A stretch of 64,000 nucleotides of DNA. Origin: Pseudomonas alliivorans. GTDB lineage: Bacteria; Pseudomonadota; Gammaproteobacteria; Pseudomonadales; Pseudomonadaceae. The notes under the pieces are model-generated. The model saw nothing but the letters and a program-made list of their open reading frames with translations. It had not been told where the DNA came from and did not search any database. Positions within the stretch are counted from its first letter, which is position 1. Each line of letters opens with the position of its first letter. Made by a program: the position numbers and the translations under genes. The stretch covers positions 868,001 to 932,000 of the forward strand of contig NZ_JAFFZW010000002.1 in the NCBI RefSeq assembly GCF_017826695.1, given 5' to 3'. Below, in pieces: positions 9,364 to 18,698 of this stretch.

Positions 9364-12300
9364 GGGAGCGCTTCAATCTGTCGGCCTGGGGCCTCAGGCA
9401 TCGCACGCTGGTCTGGTACATGATGTTCGTTTCGCTGCTGATGGGCAGTTGGTCGTTCCTGAATCTGGGCCGTGAGGAAGATCCGTCCTTCGCCATCAAG
9501 ACCATGGTGATACAGGCACGCTGGCCTGGCGCGACCCTGAATGACACCTTGCAACAGGTGACGGATCGCCTGGAGAAAAAGCTCGAGGAAATCGACGCGC
9601 TGGACTACGTGAAAAGCTACACGCTGGCTGGCGAATCCACCCTGTTCGTGTTTCTCAAGAGCGAAACCCGCAGCGCAGACATTCCCGAGGCCTGGTATCA
9701 GGTGCGCAAGAAGATCAGCGACGTGCGCGGCGAACTGCCCGCCGGCATTCAGGGTCCGGCGTTCAATGACGAGTTCGGTGATGTGTTCGGCAGCATCTAC
9801 GCCTTCACGACCGATGGCCTGTCGTTTCGCCAGTTACGCGACTACGTCGAGCAGGTACGGGCCGATATCCGCAGCGTGCCCAATCTGGGCAAGATCGAGC
9901 TGCTCGGGGCTCAGCGAGAAGTCATCTATCTGAACTTTTCCATTCGCAAACTGGCTGCACTGGGAATCGACCAGCGTCAGGTGCTGCAAAGCCTCCAGGC
10001 CCAGAACTCGGTCACACCGGCAGGCGTCATGGAAGCGGGCCCCGAGCGCATCGCGGTCAGGGCCAGCGGCCAGTTCACCAGCGAGGAAGACCTTCTGGCG
10101 GTCAACCTGCGCTTGGGCGACCGTTTCTTTCGCCTCAGCGATCTGGCCACGGTCGAGCGCCGTTACGCCGACCCGCCCTCTTCTCTGTTCCGTTTCAACG
10201 GTCAGCCTGCCATCGGCCTGGCGGTGGCGATGAAACAGGGCGGCAACATTCAGGCCTTCGGCACGCAGTTGCAGCAGCGCATCGAAGAACTGACCACTGA
10301 ATTGCCGCTGGGCATCGACGTGCACCTGGTGTCGAGTCAGGCCGACGTGGTCGAAAAAGCCATCGGCGGCTTCACCCGCGCCTTGTTCGAAGCGATCCTG
10401 ATCGTGCTGGTCGTCAGCTTCATCAGCCTGGGCATACGCGCCGGTCTGGTCGTGGCCTGTTCGATCCCGCTGGTGCTGGCACTGGTCTTCGTGTTCATGG
10501 AGTACAGCGGCATCACCATGCAGCGCATTTCCCTCGGTGCCCTGATCATCGCCCTGGGACTGCTGGTGGATGACGCCATGATCACCGTGGAAATGATGGT
10601 GACCCGCCTGGAGCATGGCGACAGCCGGGAACAGGCCGCAACCTTCGCCTACACCTCGACCGCCTTTCCCATGCTGACCGGCACATTGGTGACTGTCGCA
10701 GGTTTTGTACCGATCGGTCTAAACCACAGCTCGGCGGGCGAATACGTGTTCACCATGTTCGCCGTAATCGCGGTGGCGCTGCTGCTGTCCTGGCTGGTGG
10801 CGGTGTTGTTCGCGCCGCTGATCGGCGTACACCTGCTCAAGGTGACCGCCGTGCATGCGGCTCCGGGACGCTGGATGCGGGGTTTCAGCCGGTCGCTGGT
10901 CAAGGCGCTGGAACATCGCTGGTGGGTAATCGGCATCACCACGCTGATGTTCATGGGCTCGCTGTTCGCCGGCAAACTGCTGCAGAACCAGTTCTTCCCG
11001 GATTCGGACCGGCCGGAAATCCTCGTCGACTTCTACCTGCCGCAGAACGGCTCGATCGAAGGCACCCGCCAGACCATGGACCGCTTCGAGTCCACCCTGA
11101 AAGACGACCCGGACGTGCTGCACTGGAGTTCCTACGTCGGCAAGGGCGCAGTGCGTTTCTACCTGCCGCTGGATCAGCAACTGAGCAACCCGTTCTACGG
11201 CCAGATGGTCGTCGTCAGCCGAGGTGGCGAAACCCGCGACCGATTGATCGAACGGCTGCGCCAACGCTTTCGTGATGACTACGTAGGTGTCGGCGGCTAC
11301 GTGCAGCCACTGAACATGGGGCCGCCTGTAGGTTGGCCGATTCAATACCGGATCAGCGGACCGGACATCGAACAGGTGCGCAGCCAGGCCATGACGCTGG
11401 CCGCCCTGCTCGACACCCACCCCAATATCGGCCAGGTGATCTACGACTGGAACGAACCGGGCAAGGTGTTGAAAATCGACATTGCGCAGGACAAAGTGCG
11501 TCAGTTCGGCCTGTCATCCGAGGACGTCGCGCAGATTCTCAACAGTCTGGTCAGCGGCACGACCATCACTCAGGTGCGCGACAACACTTATCTGGTCGAC
11601 CTTGTGGGGCGCGCCGAAAGTGATGAGCGCAGCTCGATCCAGACCCTTGGCAGCCTGCAGATCCCGACGCCGAATGGCTCGACTGTACCGCTGCTGTCAT
11701 TCGCCACCCTCAGTTATGAGCAGGAGCAACCGCTGGTCTGGCGTCGCGACCGCCTGCCGACCATTACCCTGAAAGCCAGCGTGCTCGGCAAGCTGCAACC
11801 GGCGGCCTTGGTCAAACAGCTCAAACCCGACGTCGATGCGTTCACCGCCGGCCTGCCCGTGCGCTATTCGGTGGCCACCGGTGGCGCCGTCGAAGCCAGC
11901 GCCCGCTCACAGGGTCCGATCCTGAAGGTCGTGCCGTTGATGCTGCTGCTGGTCATAAGCTTTCTGATGATCCAGTTGCACAGCGTTAAAAAGCTGCTGC
12001 TGGTGGTCAGCGTGGTGCCCTTAGGATTGATCGGTGTCGTCGCCGCACTGCTGATTTCCGGCTATCCGCTGGGCTTCGTGGCGATTCTCGGCGTGCTGGC
12101 GCTGATCGGCATCATCATCCGCAATTCGGTGATTCTGGTGACCCAGATCGACGAATTCATGGCCGCCGGTGAAAGCCCTTGGGCGTCGGTCATTAAGGCC
12201 ACCGAGCACCGCTGTCGCCCGATCCTGCTCACCGCAGCCGCCGCCAGCCTGGGCATGATACCGATTGCCCGCGAAGTGTTCTGGGGACCCATGGCCATCG

Positions 12301-12404
12301 CCATGATCGGCGGCATCGCTATCGCGACCCTGCTGACGCTGTTCTTTTTGCCTGCGCTGTATCTGGTTTGTTATGGGATCAGGCCGAAAGCAGATAACAT
12401 CTGA
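9360..12404 (+). CDS. RND family inner-membrane efflux transporter (TriC-like)
   Basis: The protein has 1014 residues from GTG 9360, whose last bases overlap the adaptor stop codon (GTGA). An open frame further upstream is only the adaptor gene read in another phase. Topology is that of HAE-type RND pumps: TM1 near residues 15-35, a large periplasmic loop, TM2-6 containing GLLVDDAMITVEMM (the Asp-Asp proton relay), a second loop, and TM8-12 ending LFFLPALYLV. The length matches P. aeruginosa TriC. Substrates are probably biocides or detergents. No outer-membrane channel gene is present, so it must borrow a TolC-like protein encoded elsewhere. Confidence 0.85.
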   Translation: MRERFNLSAWGLRHRTLVWYMMFVSLLMGSWSFLNLGREEDPSFAIKTMVIQARWPGATLNDTLQQVTDRLEKKLEEIDALDYVKSYTLAGESTLFVFLKSETRSADIPEAWYQVRKKISDVRGELPAGIQGPAFNDEFGDVFGSIYAFTTDGLSFRQLRDYVEQVRADIRSVPNLGKIELLGAQREVIYLNFSIRKLAALGIDQRQVLQSLQAQNSVTPAGVMEAGPERIAVRASGQFTSEEDLLAVNLRLGDRFFRLSDLATVERRYADPPSSLFRFNGQPAIGLAVAMKQGGNIQAFGTQLQQRIEELTTELPLGIDVHLVSSQADVVEKAIGGFTRALFEAILIVLVVSFISLGIRAGLVVACSIPLVLALVFVFMEYSGITMQRISLGALIIALGLLVDDAMITVEMMVTRLEHGDSREQAATFAYTSTAFPMLTGTLVTVAGFVPIGLNHSSAGEYVFTMFAVIAVALLLSWLVAVLFAPLIGVHLLKVTAVHAAPGRWMRGFSRSLVKALEHRWWVIGITTLMFMGSLFAGKLLQNQFFPDSDRPEILVDFYLPQNGSIEGTRQTMDRFESTLKDDPDVLHWSSYVGKGAVRFYLPLDQQLSNPFYGQMVVVSRGGETRDRLIERLRQRFRDDYVGVGGYVQPLNMGPPVGWPIQYRISGPDIEQVRSQAMTLAALLDTHPNIGQVIYDWNEPGKVLKIDIAQDKVRQFGLSSEDVAQILNSLVSGTTITQVRDNTYLVDLVGRAESDERSSIQTLGSLQIPTPNGSTVPLLSFATLSYEQEQPLVWRRDRLPTITLKASVLGKLQPAALVKQLKPDVDAFTAGLPVRYSVATGGAVEASARSQGPILKVVPLMLLLVISFLMIQLHSVKKLLLVVSVVPLGLIGVVAALLISGYPLGFVAILGVLALIGIIIRNSVILVTQIDEFMAAGESPWASVIKATEHRCRPILLTAAAASLGMIPIAREVFWGPMAIAMIGGIAIATLLTLFFLPALYLVCYGIRPKADNI

Positions 12405-12566
12405 TAAAGCGCAATCCGCCCATCATCACTCACAGAAATATCTTGTATCACCTCGGCACACCTACTTAATGCCTTGCAAAACCGTTAGCCTGCTCAGCAT
12501 TCCATCCTGAACGGCCCGGGCACGGTAAAGCGTGCGCGAAGCCCGATTGCACGAGCGAGACCCGTG

Positions 12567-13781
12567 ATGCCCCATTCCGCCCAAACTTCCCACGGCAACC
12601 CCACCATGACCCGCGGTCTGGTGATGTTGTTTGCGTTCTGCTGCGGCGCTATCGTCGCCAATATCTACTACGCCCAGCCGATCATCGAACTGATCGCGCC
12701 GGACATCGGCCTGTCCAGCACGGCGGCGAGTCTGATCGTGTCCCTGACACAGATTGGTTATGCGCTGGGTCTGTTCTTTCTGGTGCCGCTGGGTGACTTG
12801 CTGGAAAACCGCAAGCTGATGCTGCTGACCACGGCAGTCGCGACATTGAGCCTGCTGGGCGCGGCATTTGCCGAGCAGCCGAACCTGTTTCTGCTGGTCT
12901 CGTTACTGGTGGGTTTCAGCTCGGTGTCGGTGCAGATGCTGGTCCCACTGGCGGCGCATCTGGCGCCCGAGGAAACGCGAGGCCGGGTGGTCGGCGGGAT
13001 CATGGGCGGTCTGCTGCTGGGTATTCTCCTGGCACGGCCGATCTCAAGCCTGGTGGCCGATCACTTCGGCTGGCGGGCAGTGTTCGGCTCGGCGGCGGTG
13101 GTGATGATCGGCATCAGCGTCGTGCTCGCGACCACCATGCCCAAACGTGTGCCCGATCATCGTGCCACGTATGGCCAGTTGCTGTTTTCCCTGTGGACCC
13201 TGCTGCGCACCCAGCCGGTGCTGCGCCAACGGGCGTTCTATCAGGCCTGCATGTTCGCGACGTTCAGTCTGTTCTGGACGGCGGTGCCATTGGAGTTGTC
13301 GCGCAATCACGGCTTGTCGCAAACCCAGATCGCCATTTTTGCGCTGATCGGTGCCATCGGTGCCATCGCCGCCCCCATCAGTGGCCGGCTGGCTGACGCG
13401 GGCCACACCCGAATCCTGTCGTTGGGCGCACTGCTGCTCGGCGCGCTGAGCTTCCTGCCGGGGCTGATTCACCCCCTTTACAGCGTCATCGGCCTCGCCG
13501 TCACTGGCGTGGTACTGGATTACTGCGTACAGACCAGCATGGTGCTTGGCCAGCGCACCGTCTACGCGCTGGATGCTGCCAGCCGCAGCCGACTCAACGC
13601 GCTGTACATGACCAGTATCTTCCTCGGTGGCGCGGTCGGTTCGGCAGTGGCAAGCCCACTGTTCGATCATGGCGGATGGACCTGGGTGTTGATCGTCGGT
13701 ACAGCGCTGCCGCTGGTTGCACTGCTGGCATTCCTCAAAGACTCAGCCGGCGCACGACCGGCGCGGGTCAGCCAGGGTTGA
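12567..13781 (+). CDS. MFS transporter, drug/sugar efflux type
   Basis: The protein has 404 residues from ATG 12567 (GTG 12564 and ATG 12606 are alternatives). It has twelve hydrophobic segments. The signature of the first half reads PLGDLLENRKLML (the G-D-x-x-x-R loop between TM2 and TM3), and the second-half counterpart is ISGRLADAGHTR. It resembles AraJ-type permeases. It has no co-transcribed regulator; a terminator follows. Confidence 0.8.
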   Translation: MPHSAQTSHGNPTMTRGLVMLFAFCCGAIVANIYYAQPIIELIAPDIGLSSTAASLIVSLTQIGYALGLFFLVPLGDLLENRKLMLLTTAVATLSLLGAAFAEQPNLFLLVSLLVGFSSVSVQMLVPLAAHLAPEETRGRVVGGIMGGLLLGILLARPISSLVADHFGWRAVFGSAAVVMIGISVVLATTMPKRVPDHRATYGQLLFSLWTLLRTQPVLRQRAFYQACMFATFSLFWTAVPLELSRNHGLSQTQIAIFALIGAIGAIAAPISGRLADAGHTRILSLGALLLGALSFLPGLIHPLYSVIGLAVTGVVLDYCVQTSMVLGQRTVYALDAASRSRLNALYMTSIFLGGAVGSAVASPLFDHGGWTWVLIVGTALPLVALLAFLKDSAGARPARVSQG

Positions 13782-13801
13782 GCGCAGCCAGACGCTTTTT
13801 T

Positions 13802-13831
13802 CGCGGACAGAACAGCCTGTCCGCGTTGTTT
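13802..13831 (+). terminator. Rho-independent terminator after MFS gene
   Basis: The stem CGCGGACAG / CTGTCCGCG has a six-base loop and is followed by TTGTTT, 20 bases after the stop codon. Confidence 0.7.
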
Positions 13832-14100
13832 CAAAATCACCCTTCCTCTGCCTGAAGCCCTCTCTCTCGATGATTGCGCGATGTAACGCTGCACTTTGCA
13901 CACGAATTACCGGATAATCGCGCCGCGACGGCGTGGTCCGCTCGCCCTTCTGTTTCTTTCCCGCATCAAAAAGCTCGCACTTCCGGCAGCGCGATTGAAC
14001 ACGGATTGTACAAACGCCTCACGACCAGGCCCCCTATCTGCCATGCAGTTGATCTGCCATCGGCACGCACTTCTCGACATTCGAACAAGGCAAAACAGCA
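13832..14100. other. Intergenic region
   Basis: No supported gene or regulatory element. Short frames reading across it run into the next gene in the wrong phase. Confidence 0.4.
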
Positions 14101-14862
14101 ATGGACGCAGCACCACCCGCTCCCTCACCCGCCGCTCGCAAGATTTCAGCGATTTTTGCCAGGATATCCTTGGGTATCGGCAGCATGATCGGTGTCCTGT
14201 GGAGCATCTTCACCTACCTTTTTCCAGACCCGAGCGTGCTGGGCCTGAATGTCGACTCGATCAATTGGCAGACCCTCATCACCATCGTCGCCAGCATGAC
14301 GCTGTGCGGCGGACTGGGCATCGCGATCATGGCCAGAAAACTGCCCGGTTTCCTGAAAACGGGCGTCTGGCTGTTGCTGGCGCTGATCCTTTGCGGGGTG
14401 TTCTTTAAGCTGGGTGGCGAGTATGCCAAACCCTCGGTGGAGTTTGCCCGCAGTCAGAAACTGTTCGTTGAAAACGACAATGCCAACGTGTTCGGCAAGC
14501 GTGCCGAGACCGTCGACAACCTGACGCTGGAGCTGCTGGAGTGTGATCAGAACGGCCAGGCACCCACCTGCACGCTGGAGCTGGTGAACAAGAGTCCGGA
14601 CCGTGATTTCCGCTTCCTGAACCCGGTCAGTCTGTTCGACGAAACAGGCGGTGCGTTGAACATGATCCAGATGCGAGTCGGTGATACGAAGTTCGATCGC
14701 TGGGATTCATTTCAGTTGATCCGTAACGTTCCGACCCGCGTCACGTTGACCTTCGAGGCCGCCAAGGGCCGACTCAAACTGTCCCCCGCACTCAAGCTCA
14801 CGTTCCGTGATCGCGAGAGCAAGGAAAACGTGCTCAAGTTCAAGGATGTGAAGGTCAACTGA
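14101..14862 (+). CDS. Membrane-anchored protein of unknown function
   Basis: Not recognised. The 253-residue protein has a short Pro/Ala-rich N-terminus and three hydrophobic segments (about residues 20-42, 58-78 and 86-103). A soluble domain of about 150 residues follows, rich in beta-strand pattern, with two Cys residues (LLECDQNG and PTCTLEL) that could pair outside the membrane. The fold looks like an immunoglobulin-type sandwich, but this is only an impression. It is a single gene with a hairpin 17 bases after the stop. No neighbour hints at a role. Confidence 0.6.
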   Translation: MDAAPPAPSPAARKISAIFARISLGIGSMIGVLWSIFTYLFPDPSVLGLNVDSINWQTLITIVASMTLCGGLGIAIMARKLPGFLKTGVWLLLALILCGVFFKLGGEYAKPSVEFARSQKLFVENDNANVFGKRAETVDNLTLELLECDQNGQAPTCTLELVNKSPDRDFRFLNPVSLFDETGGALNMIQMRVGDTKFDRWDSFQLIRNVPTRVTLTFEAAKGRLKLSPALKLTFRDRESKENVLKFKDVKVN

Positions 14863-14878
14863 TCGTGAAGGTCATTCG

Positions 14879-14909
14879 ATGACCGAGCGGCCACAACAGG
14901 CTCGGTCAT
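14879..14909. terminator. Inverted repeat after the unknown membrane protein gene
   Basis: The perfect 10-bp stem ATGACCGAGC / GCTCGGTCAT has an 11-base loop. It probably ends the gene's transcript, but no clear T-run follows. Confidence 0.45.
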
Positions 14910-14941
14910 TGATCAACGCATAAGCGGCTGGATGGAGGCGG

Positions 14942-15038
14942 CAATAGCGGGAGACGGCTTGCCAGCGATGGCGTCATCCCCAGGCACTGATAAGTCGGCC
15001 CAGGCAATCGAGTCGCCGGCAAACCGCCTTCCGCCGTC
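14942..15038. repeat. REP-like element, inverted pair
   Basis: One half-site reads GGGAGACGGCTTGCCAGCG. The opposite half-site reads TCGCCGGCAAACCGCC. Inverted GGCTTGCCGGCGA-type halves are characteristic of Pseudomonas REP sequences. A second copy of the right half (three differences in 26 bases) lies at 52971-52996. The right end touches the 3' end of the esterase gene. Confidence 0.5.
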
Positions 15039-15756
15039 AGCGAGCCGACTTTTCCAGCCACTGGGCCAGATCTGCCACTTCGGTCTCGTTCAGGTTATGC
15101 CCCAGCCCCTCATAGCCATGAAACTCCGGCTTCAGGCCCAGCGCCTTCAAGGTCTTCTCAGCGTCAGGACCACTGGCGTAGGAGACCTGGCGGTCTTCGG
15201 CACCATGCCCGATGAACACTTTCAACGTCTTGAGTGCCTCTTCAGGCTTGAGTTCGGACTTCACCACCGGCAGCAGGCGCCCACTCAGCGCAGCGATTCC
15301 GCCGACCAGCATTGGCTGACGCAGTGCGACCTCATAACTCATCATCGCTCCCTGACTGAAGCCCACCAGAAACACCTTGTCAGGCCGGGTCTTGTACTTG
15401 TCCGTTGCCTGACCGATGAATGCCGTCAAACGCTGAGCGCTGCTTTTCAGGTCTTCGGTCACGCCGTCGTACTCGGTCACGCCGGGCTTTTGGGTGAACC
15501 ACTTGTAGCTGTCTGGCCGTAACTGCACGGGAGCCTGAACCGACAGGTAGTTGTACGCAGCAGGCAGGTGATCCTTGAGGCTGAACAGATCCGCCGCATT
15601 GCTGCCGTAGCCGTGGATGAAGATCACCAGTGGTTTGTCAGGCGCGTCCGTGGTGGCCTGGGCCAGGTAATCCAGCGGCAGATCCGTGTGTAACGTGTCT
15701 TGTGCCTGAACCAGTCCAGAGCAGACAAACAGCAAAGCGGCGAAAAATTTCAGCAT
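15037..15756 (-). CDS. Secreted/periplasmic alpha/beta-hydrolase, carboxylesterase/phospholipase type
   Basis: The protein has 239 residues with a signal peptide (MLKFFAALLFVCSGLVQAQ). The fold markers are FIHGYGSNAADLF (oxyanion loop), GFSQGAM (catalytic Ser), GAEDRQV (Asp) and GLGHNLN (His). The family hydrolyses short acyl esters or lysophospholipids. It lies just downstream of gspD on the same strand, so it could be a cargo of the adjacent type II system; that is inference from position and signal peptide only. Confidence 0.8.
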   Translation of the reverse strand: MLKFFAALLFVCSGLVQAQDTLHTDLPLDYLAQATTDAPDKPLVIFIHGYGSNAADLFSLKDHLPAAYNYLSVQAPVQLRPDSYKWFTQKPGVTEYDGVTEDLKSSAQRLTAFIGQATDKYKTRPDKVFLVGFSQGAMMSYEVALRQPMLVGGIAALSGRLLPVVKSELKPEEALKTLKVFIGHGAEDRQVSYASGPDAEKTLKALGLKPEFHGYEGLGHNLNETEVADLAQWLEKSAR

Positions 15757-15831
15757 CAGTCAATGACCTCTGGTGCACGCTGCCCGAAAGCAGCGTCTTC
15801 GGTGGACGATGAAGCAGAAACTAACACAGCC

Positions 15832-18168
15832 TCAGTTCTGGAGGCTGCCTCGCGAGGCTTCGGGCTTGAGCAATTGCATCTGCTGGCGGTAGTCATCGGT
15901 AACCTGACGCGCCTGGCTGCTGCTGGTGATCACACGCGGGGTGATCAGCACGATCAGCTCGGTGCGGTCCTTGGCCCTGCTGGTTCTGCCGAACAGCCAT
16001 CTCAGACCCGGAATTCGGCCCAGGTAAGGCACGGAGCTGACCGTCTCGGCGTTGTCCTGCTTGATGAGGCCGCCCAGCAACACAGTCTGACCACTTTGCG
16101 CGGCAACCTGAGTGGCGACCGAGCGCGTCGAAATGCGCGGGTTGCCGTTGAGGTCGGTGGAGCCGGTGTCGGCGTCGCTGACCTGCTGCTGAATGTCCAT
16201 GTACACCAGACCACCCGGATTGATACGCGGCACCACATCGAGAATCACACCGGTCTGCACGTATTCCACGCTGCTCAGTGTCGTGGCTGAAGCGTTGGTG
16301 TTGACCGTGGTCTGACTGATCGGGATGTTGTCGCCGACCTGGATCTGCGCCTGCTGGTTGTTCATCACCACCAGCGACGGCGCCGACAGCACCTGTGTGC
16401 GGCCATTGGTTTCCAGCGCACGCAGGGCGACCTGCAAGTTATTGCTGACAAACGAGTAGAACAGCGAGTCGGTGCCTGCCAGTACCGCCCCGCCAGCGCC
16501 CAGCGCGCCCTGACTGCCTGCGGTGTTGGTCACGTTGCCGGAGGTCCCGGCATTGCCCGCCAGACGGCCCAGATACCACTGAACGCCCATGTCCAGGTCG
16601 CCGGTCAGCTTGACTTCCAGAATGCGCGTTTCGATCTGTACCTGCAGTGGCGGGTTGTCGAGGCGCTTGATCGCCGACTCGATTTCCTTCCATTGCGCAG
16701 GACGCGTGCGGACCAGCAACTGGTTGCTGCTCTTCTGTGCGGTGATGCGGGTGCTGGCATCCAGGGATTTGTTGTTGCCACCCGAACCGCCACCCTCTTC
16801 GTCGGCCGCGTCGGAGTCTGCGCCGCTCTGCTCTTCAGCGTTTTCGCCGTCGGTACCGTTCTGGCTGTTCATGCCCTGGCTGTTGCCGAAGCCACCTCCA
16901 TTGCCGCTCATGCCATTCATGCCGTTGCCCATGCCACCGCCGCTCATGCCGCCGCTGCCCATGCCATTGGAACTGCTCATGCCATTGCTGCCGGTGCCAT
17001 TGAGCGACGACAGACTTGTCGTGCGCAGCCCGGGCGCGACCTTGGCGGCCGAATCCTCCTTGATCGCGCCGGTGCCGTAGATCTGCCGCAGGTATTTGGC
17101 CAGATCGGTGGCCTTCATATTGCGCACGTCGTAGACGTACATCTGCGGCTCGTTGCCGCCGCCCTCGTCGATGGTGTGAATCCACTCGCCGACTTCGCGC
17201 AGGTATTCCGGCTGCGAGGAAATCGCAACGACCGAGTTGGTCCGCTCGATGGGCAGAAAACGCACCATGCCTGCCAGCGGCATGCCGCTGTCCGGGCCGA
17301 ACATTTTCTGCAACTCGGGCATCAGTTCGCCGACCGAGGCCCGCTGCAGACCGAACACCCCCACCGACATGCCTTTGAGCCAGTCCACGTCGAAGGTGTC
17401 GATGGTGTCCTGATAGTTGGCCAGCTCATCGGGTGTACCGGCCATGCTCAACACATTGCGAGCGGGGTCGACCAACAGGAAGGCGTTTTCGCGAGCGAAG
17501 GGTTTGAGCAGCTTCTGCATTTCGTTGGCCGAGATGTAGCGCAACGGGAACAGCCGCGCCGACATGCCGGCCGATGGCTGGGCAACGCGCATTTCCGGAA
17601 CCAGCTTGCCCGCAACGGCCTGGTTGGACGGCAGGATCACATAGCGATTGCCCTGCTTGATCATGGCGTTGTCGGTCCAGGACAGCAGGGTTTCGAGAAT
17701 CGACAGCGCCTGCTGCTTGTTGACCGGTTTGGAGGTCGAGAAGCTCACATCACCCTTCACACCCTGAGCAATGCTGTAGTTCTCGTGCAGCAGGTCACCC
17801 ATGATGCTGTTGATCACCGCCTGAATCGGCTGGTTGGTGAAGTTGAAGACGATGTCGCCCGTCTCCCCTGCCTTCGCTGCCGGAGCAGCGGCAGGCTGGC
17901 GAATGAAACGCTGGTTGCCCTGAATGATCTGGCGTTGCGGCGAGGCCGTTGACGACTGAGGCTGTGCCTGTACCGGCAGCTGCTCGCTGCGCGGATCCAC
18001 TGGCGGACGTTGTGAACCGGTTCCCTGGAGCGCTTCCTGCAGCATGCCATTGTCGGGGTCGAGGGTGTCCTGCCGGGATGCACAGCCGCCAAGGGCGACA
18101 GCGGTGGCGAGACAAAGCAAGGGGGTGCGCAAGGTAGCGATGGCGGAAACTCCAGAAAAGGTACCCAT
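15832..18168 (-). CDS. gspD: Type II secretion secretin GspD
   Basis: The protein has 778 residues from ATG 18168 (GTG 18171 also possible), overlapping the stop of the preceding gene as TGATG. The N-terminus is a lipoprotein signal (VALGGCASR). N0-N3 domains follow, then the secretin domain with the VQIETRILEV and VPYLGRIPGLRWLF motifs. Between N2 and N3, residues about 386-436 form a low-complexity insert of Met, Gly, Ser and Asn. The protein forms the outer-membrane pore. It is the last gene of the operon, which is the position of xpsD in Xanthomonas. Confidence 0.93.
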   Translation of the reverse strand: MGTFSGVSAIATLRTPLLCLATAVALGGCASRQDTLDPDNGMLQEALQGTGSQRPPVDPRSEQLPVQAQPQSSTASPQRQIIQGNQRFIRQPAAAPAAKAGETGDIVFNFTNQPIQAVINSIMGDLLHENYSIAQGVKGDVSFSTSKPVNKQQALSILETLLSWTDNAMIKQGNRYVILPSNQAVAGKLVPEMRVAQPSAGMSARLFPLRYISANEMQKLLKPFARENAFLLVDPARNVLSMAGTPDELANYQDTIDTFDVDWLKGMSVGVFGLQRASVGELMPELQKMFGPDSGMPLAGMVRFLPIERTNSVVAISSQPEYLREVGEWIHTIDEGGGNEPQMYVYDVRNMKATDLAKYLRQIYGTGAIKEDSAAKVAPGLRTTSLSSLNGTGSNGMSSSNGMGSGGMSGGGMGNGMNGMSGNGGGFGNSQGMNSQNGTDGENAEEQSGADSDAADEEGGGSGGNNKSLDASTRITAQKSSNQLLVRTRPAQWKEIESAIKRLDNPPLQVQIETRILEVKLTGDLDMGVQWYLGRLAGNAGTSGNVTNTAGSQGALGAGGAVLAGTDSLFYSFVSNNLQVALRALETNGRTQVLSAPSLVVMNNQQAQIQVGDNIPISQTTVNTNASATTLSSVEYVQTGVILDVVPRINPGGLVYMDIQQQVSDADTGSTDLNGNPRISTRSVATQVAAQSGQTVLLGGLIKQDNAETVSSVPYLGRIPGLRWLFGRTSRAKDRTELIVLITPRVITSSSQARQVTDDYRQQMQLLKPEASRGSLQN

Positions 18169-18698
18169 CACGGGGTGGAATCGTTGGTAAGGGAAATCGG
18201 GGGTGTCGTCGACGGTGGCGGCAGACGCGGCGCAGGCAGGCGCAAGGTCTGCGTGCGGCCGTCGAGGCTGAAGGTGGCCTGCATCGGATCGAGCTGTTCC
18301 AGGGTCCAGCCGTTACCCAGCCTGTCACCCTGTTTCACTTTCAGTGCCGGACCACTGGCCTGCTTGAGCAGTGCCACACGCAACGTACCGTCGAGAACGA
18401 CACCGGTCAGCGTAAGGCCGGAAAGGCTTGCGACCTGTACATCGCTCTTGCCCACCGCCTTGTCAGGGCTGCGATCGGTGCTGAACAGCGGGGTTTGCCA
18501 GGTATTGGCCAGACTGTCCAGCGTCGCAGTGGGCGCGCTGTGAGTCTGTGCCGCACGGTCAGCCGGATTGCGTGGTGCCTGCTCGGGCAGCCAGCCCGGC
18601 GAATGGGCAGCGCCACTGAGAATCAGCGTCGCCAGCGCGGTCAGCACGGCGGTAGTGCCGAGCAGGGTCCACTCCAATGGACGCAATGAACGCATCAT
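18168..18698 (-). CDS. Type II secretion GspN/GspC-like inner-membrane linker
   Basis: The 176-residue protein has one N-terminal transmembrane segment, a proline-rich spacer, and a domain of about 90 residues with LSGLTLTGVVLDG and VKQGDRLGNGWTLEQL. This resembles the homology region of GspC, which contacts the secretin N0 domain. In the Xps gene order this slot is called N. No other gspC is present, so this protein probably connects the inner-membrane platform to GspD. Confidence 0.7.
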   Translation of the reverse strand: MMRSLRPLEWTLLGTTAVLTALATLILSGAAHSPGWLPEQAPRNPADRAAQTHSAPTATLDSLANTWQTPLFSTDRSPDKAVGKSDVQVASLSGLTLTGVVLDGTLRVALLKQASGPALKVKQGDRLGNGWTLEQLDPMQATFSLDGRTQTLRLPAPRLPPPSTTPPISLTNDSTP

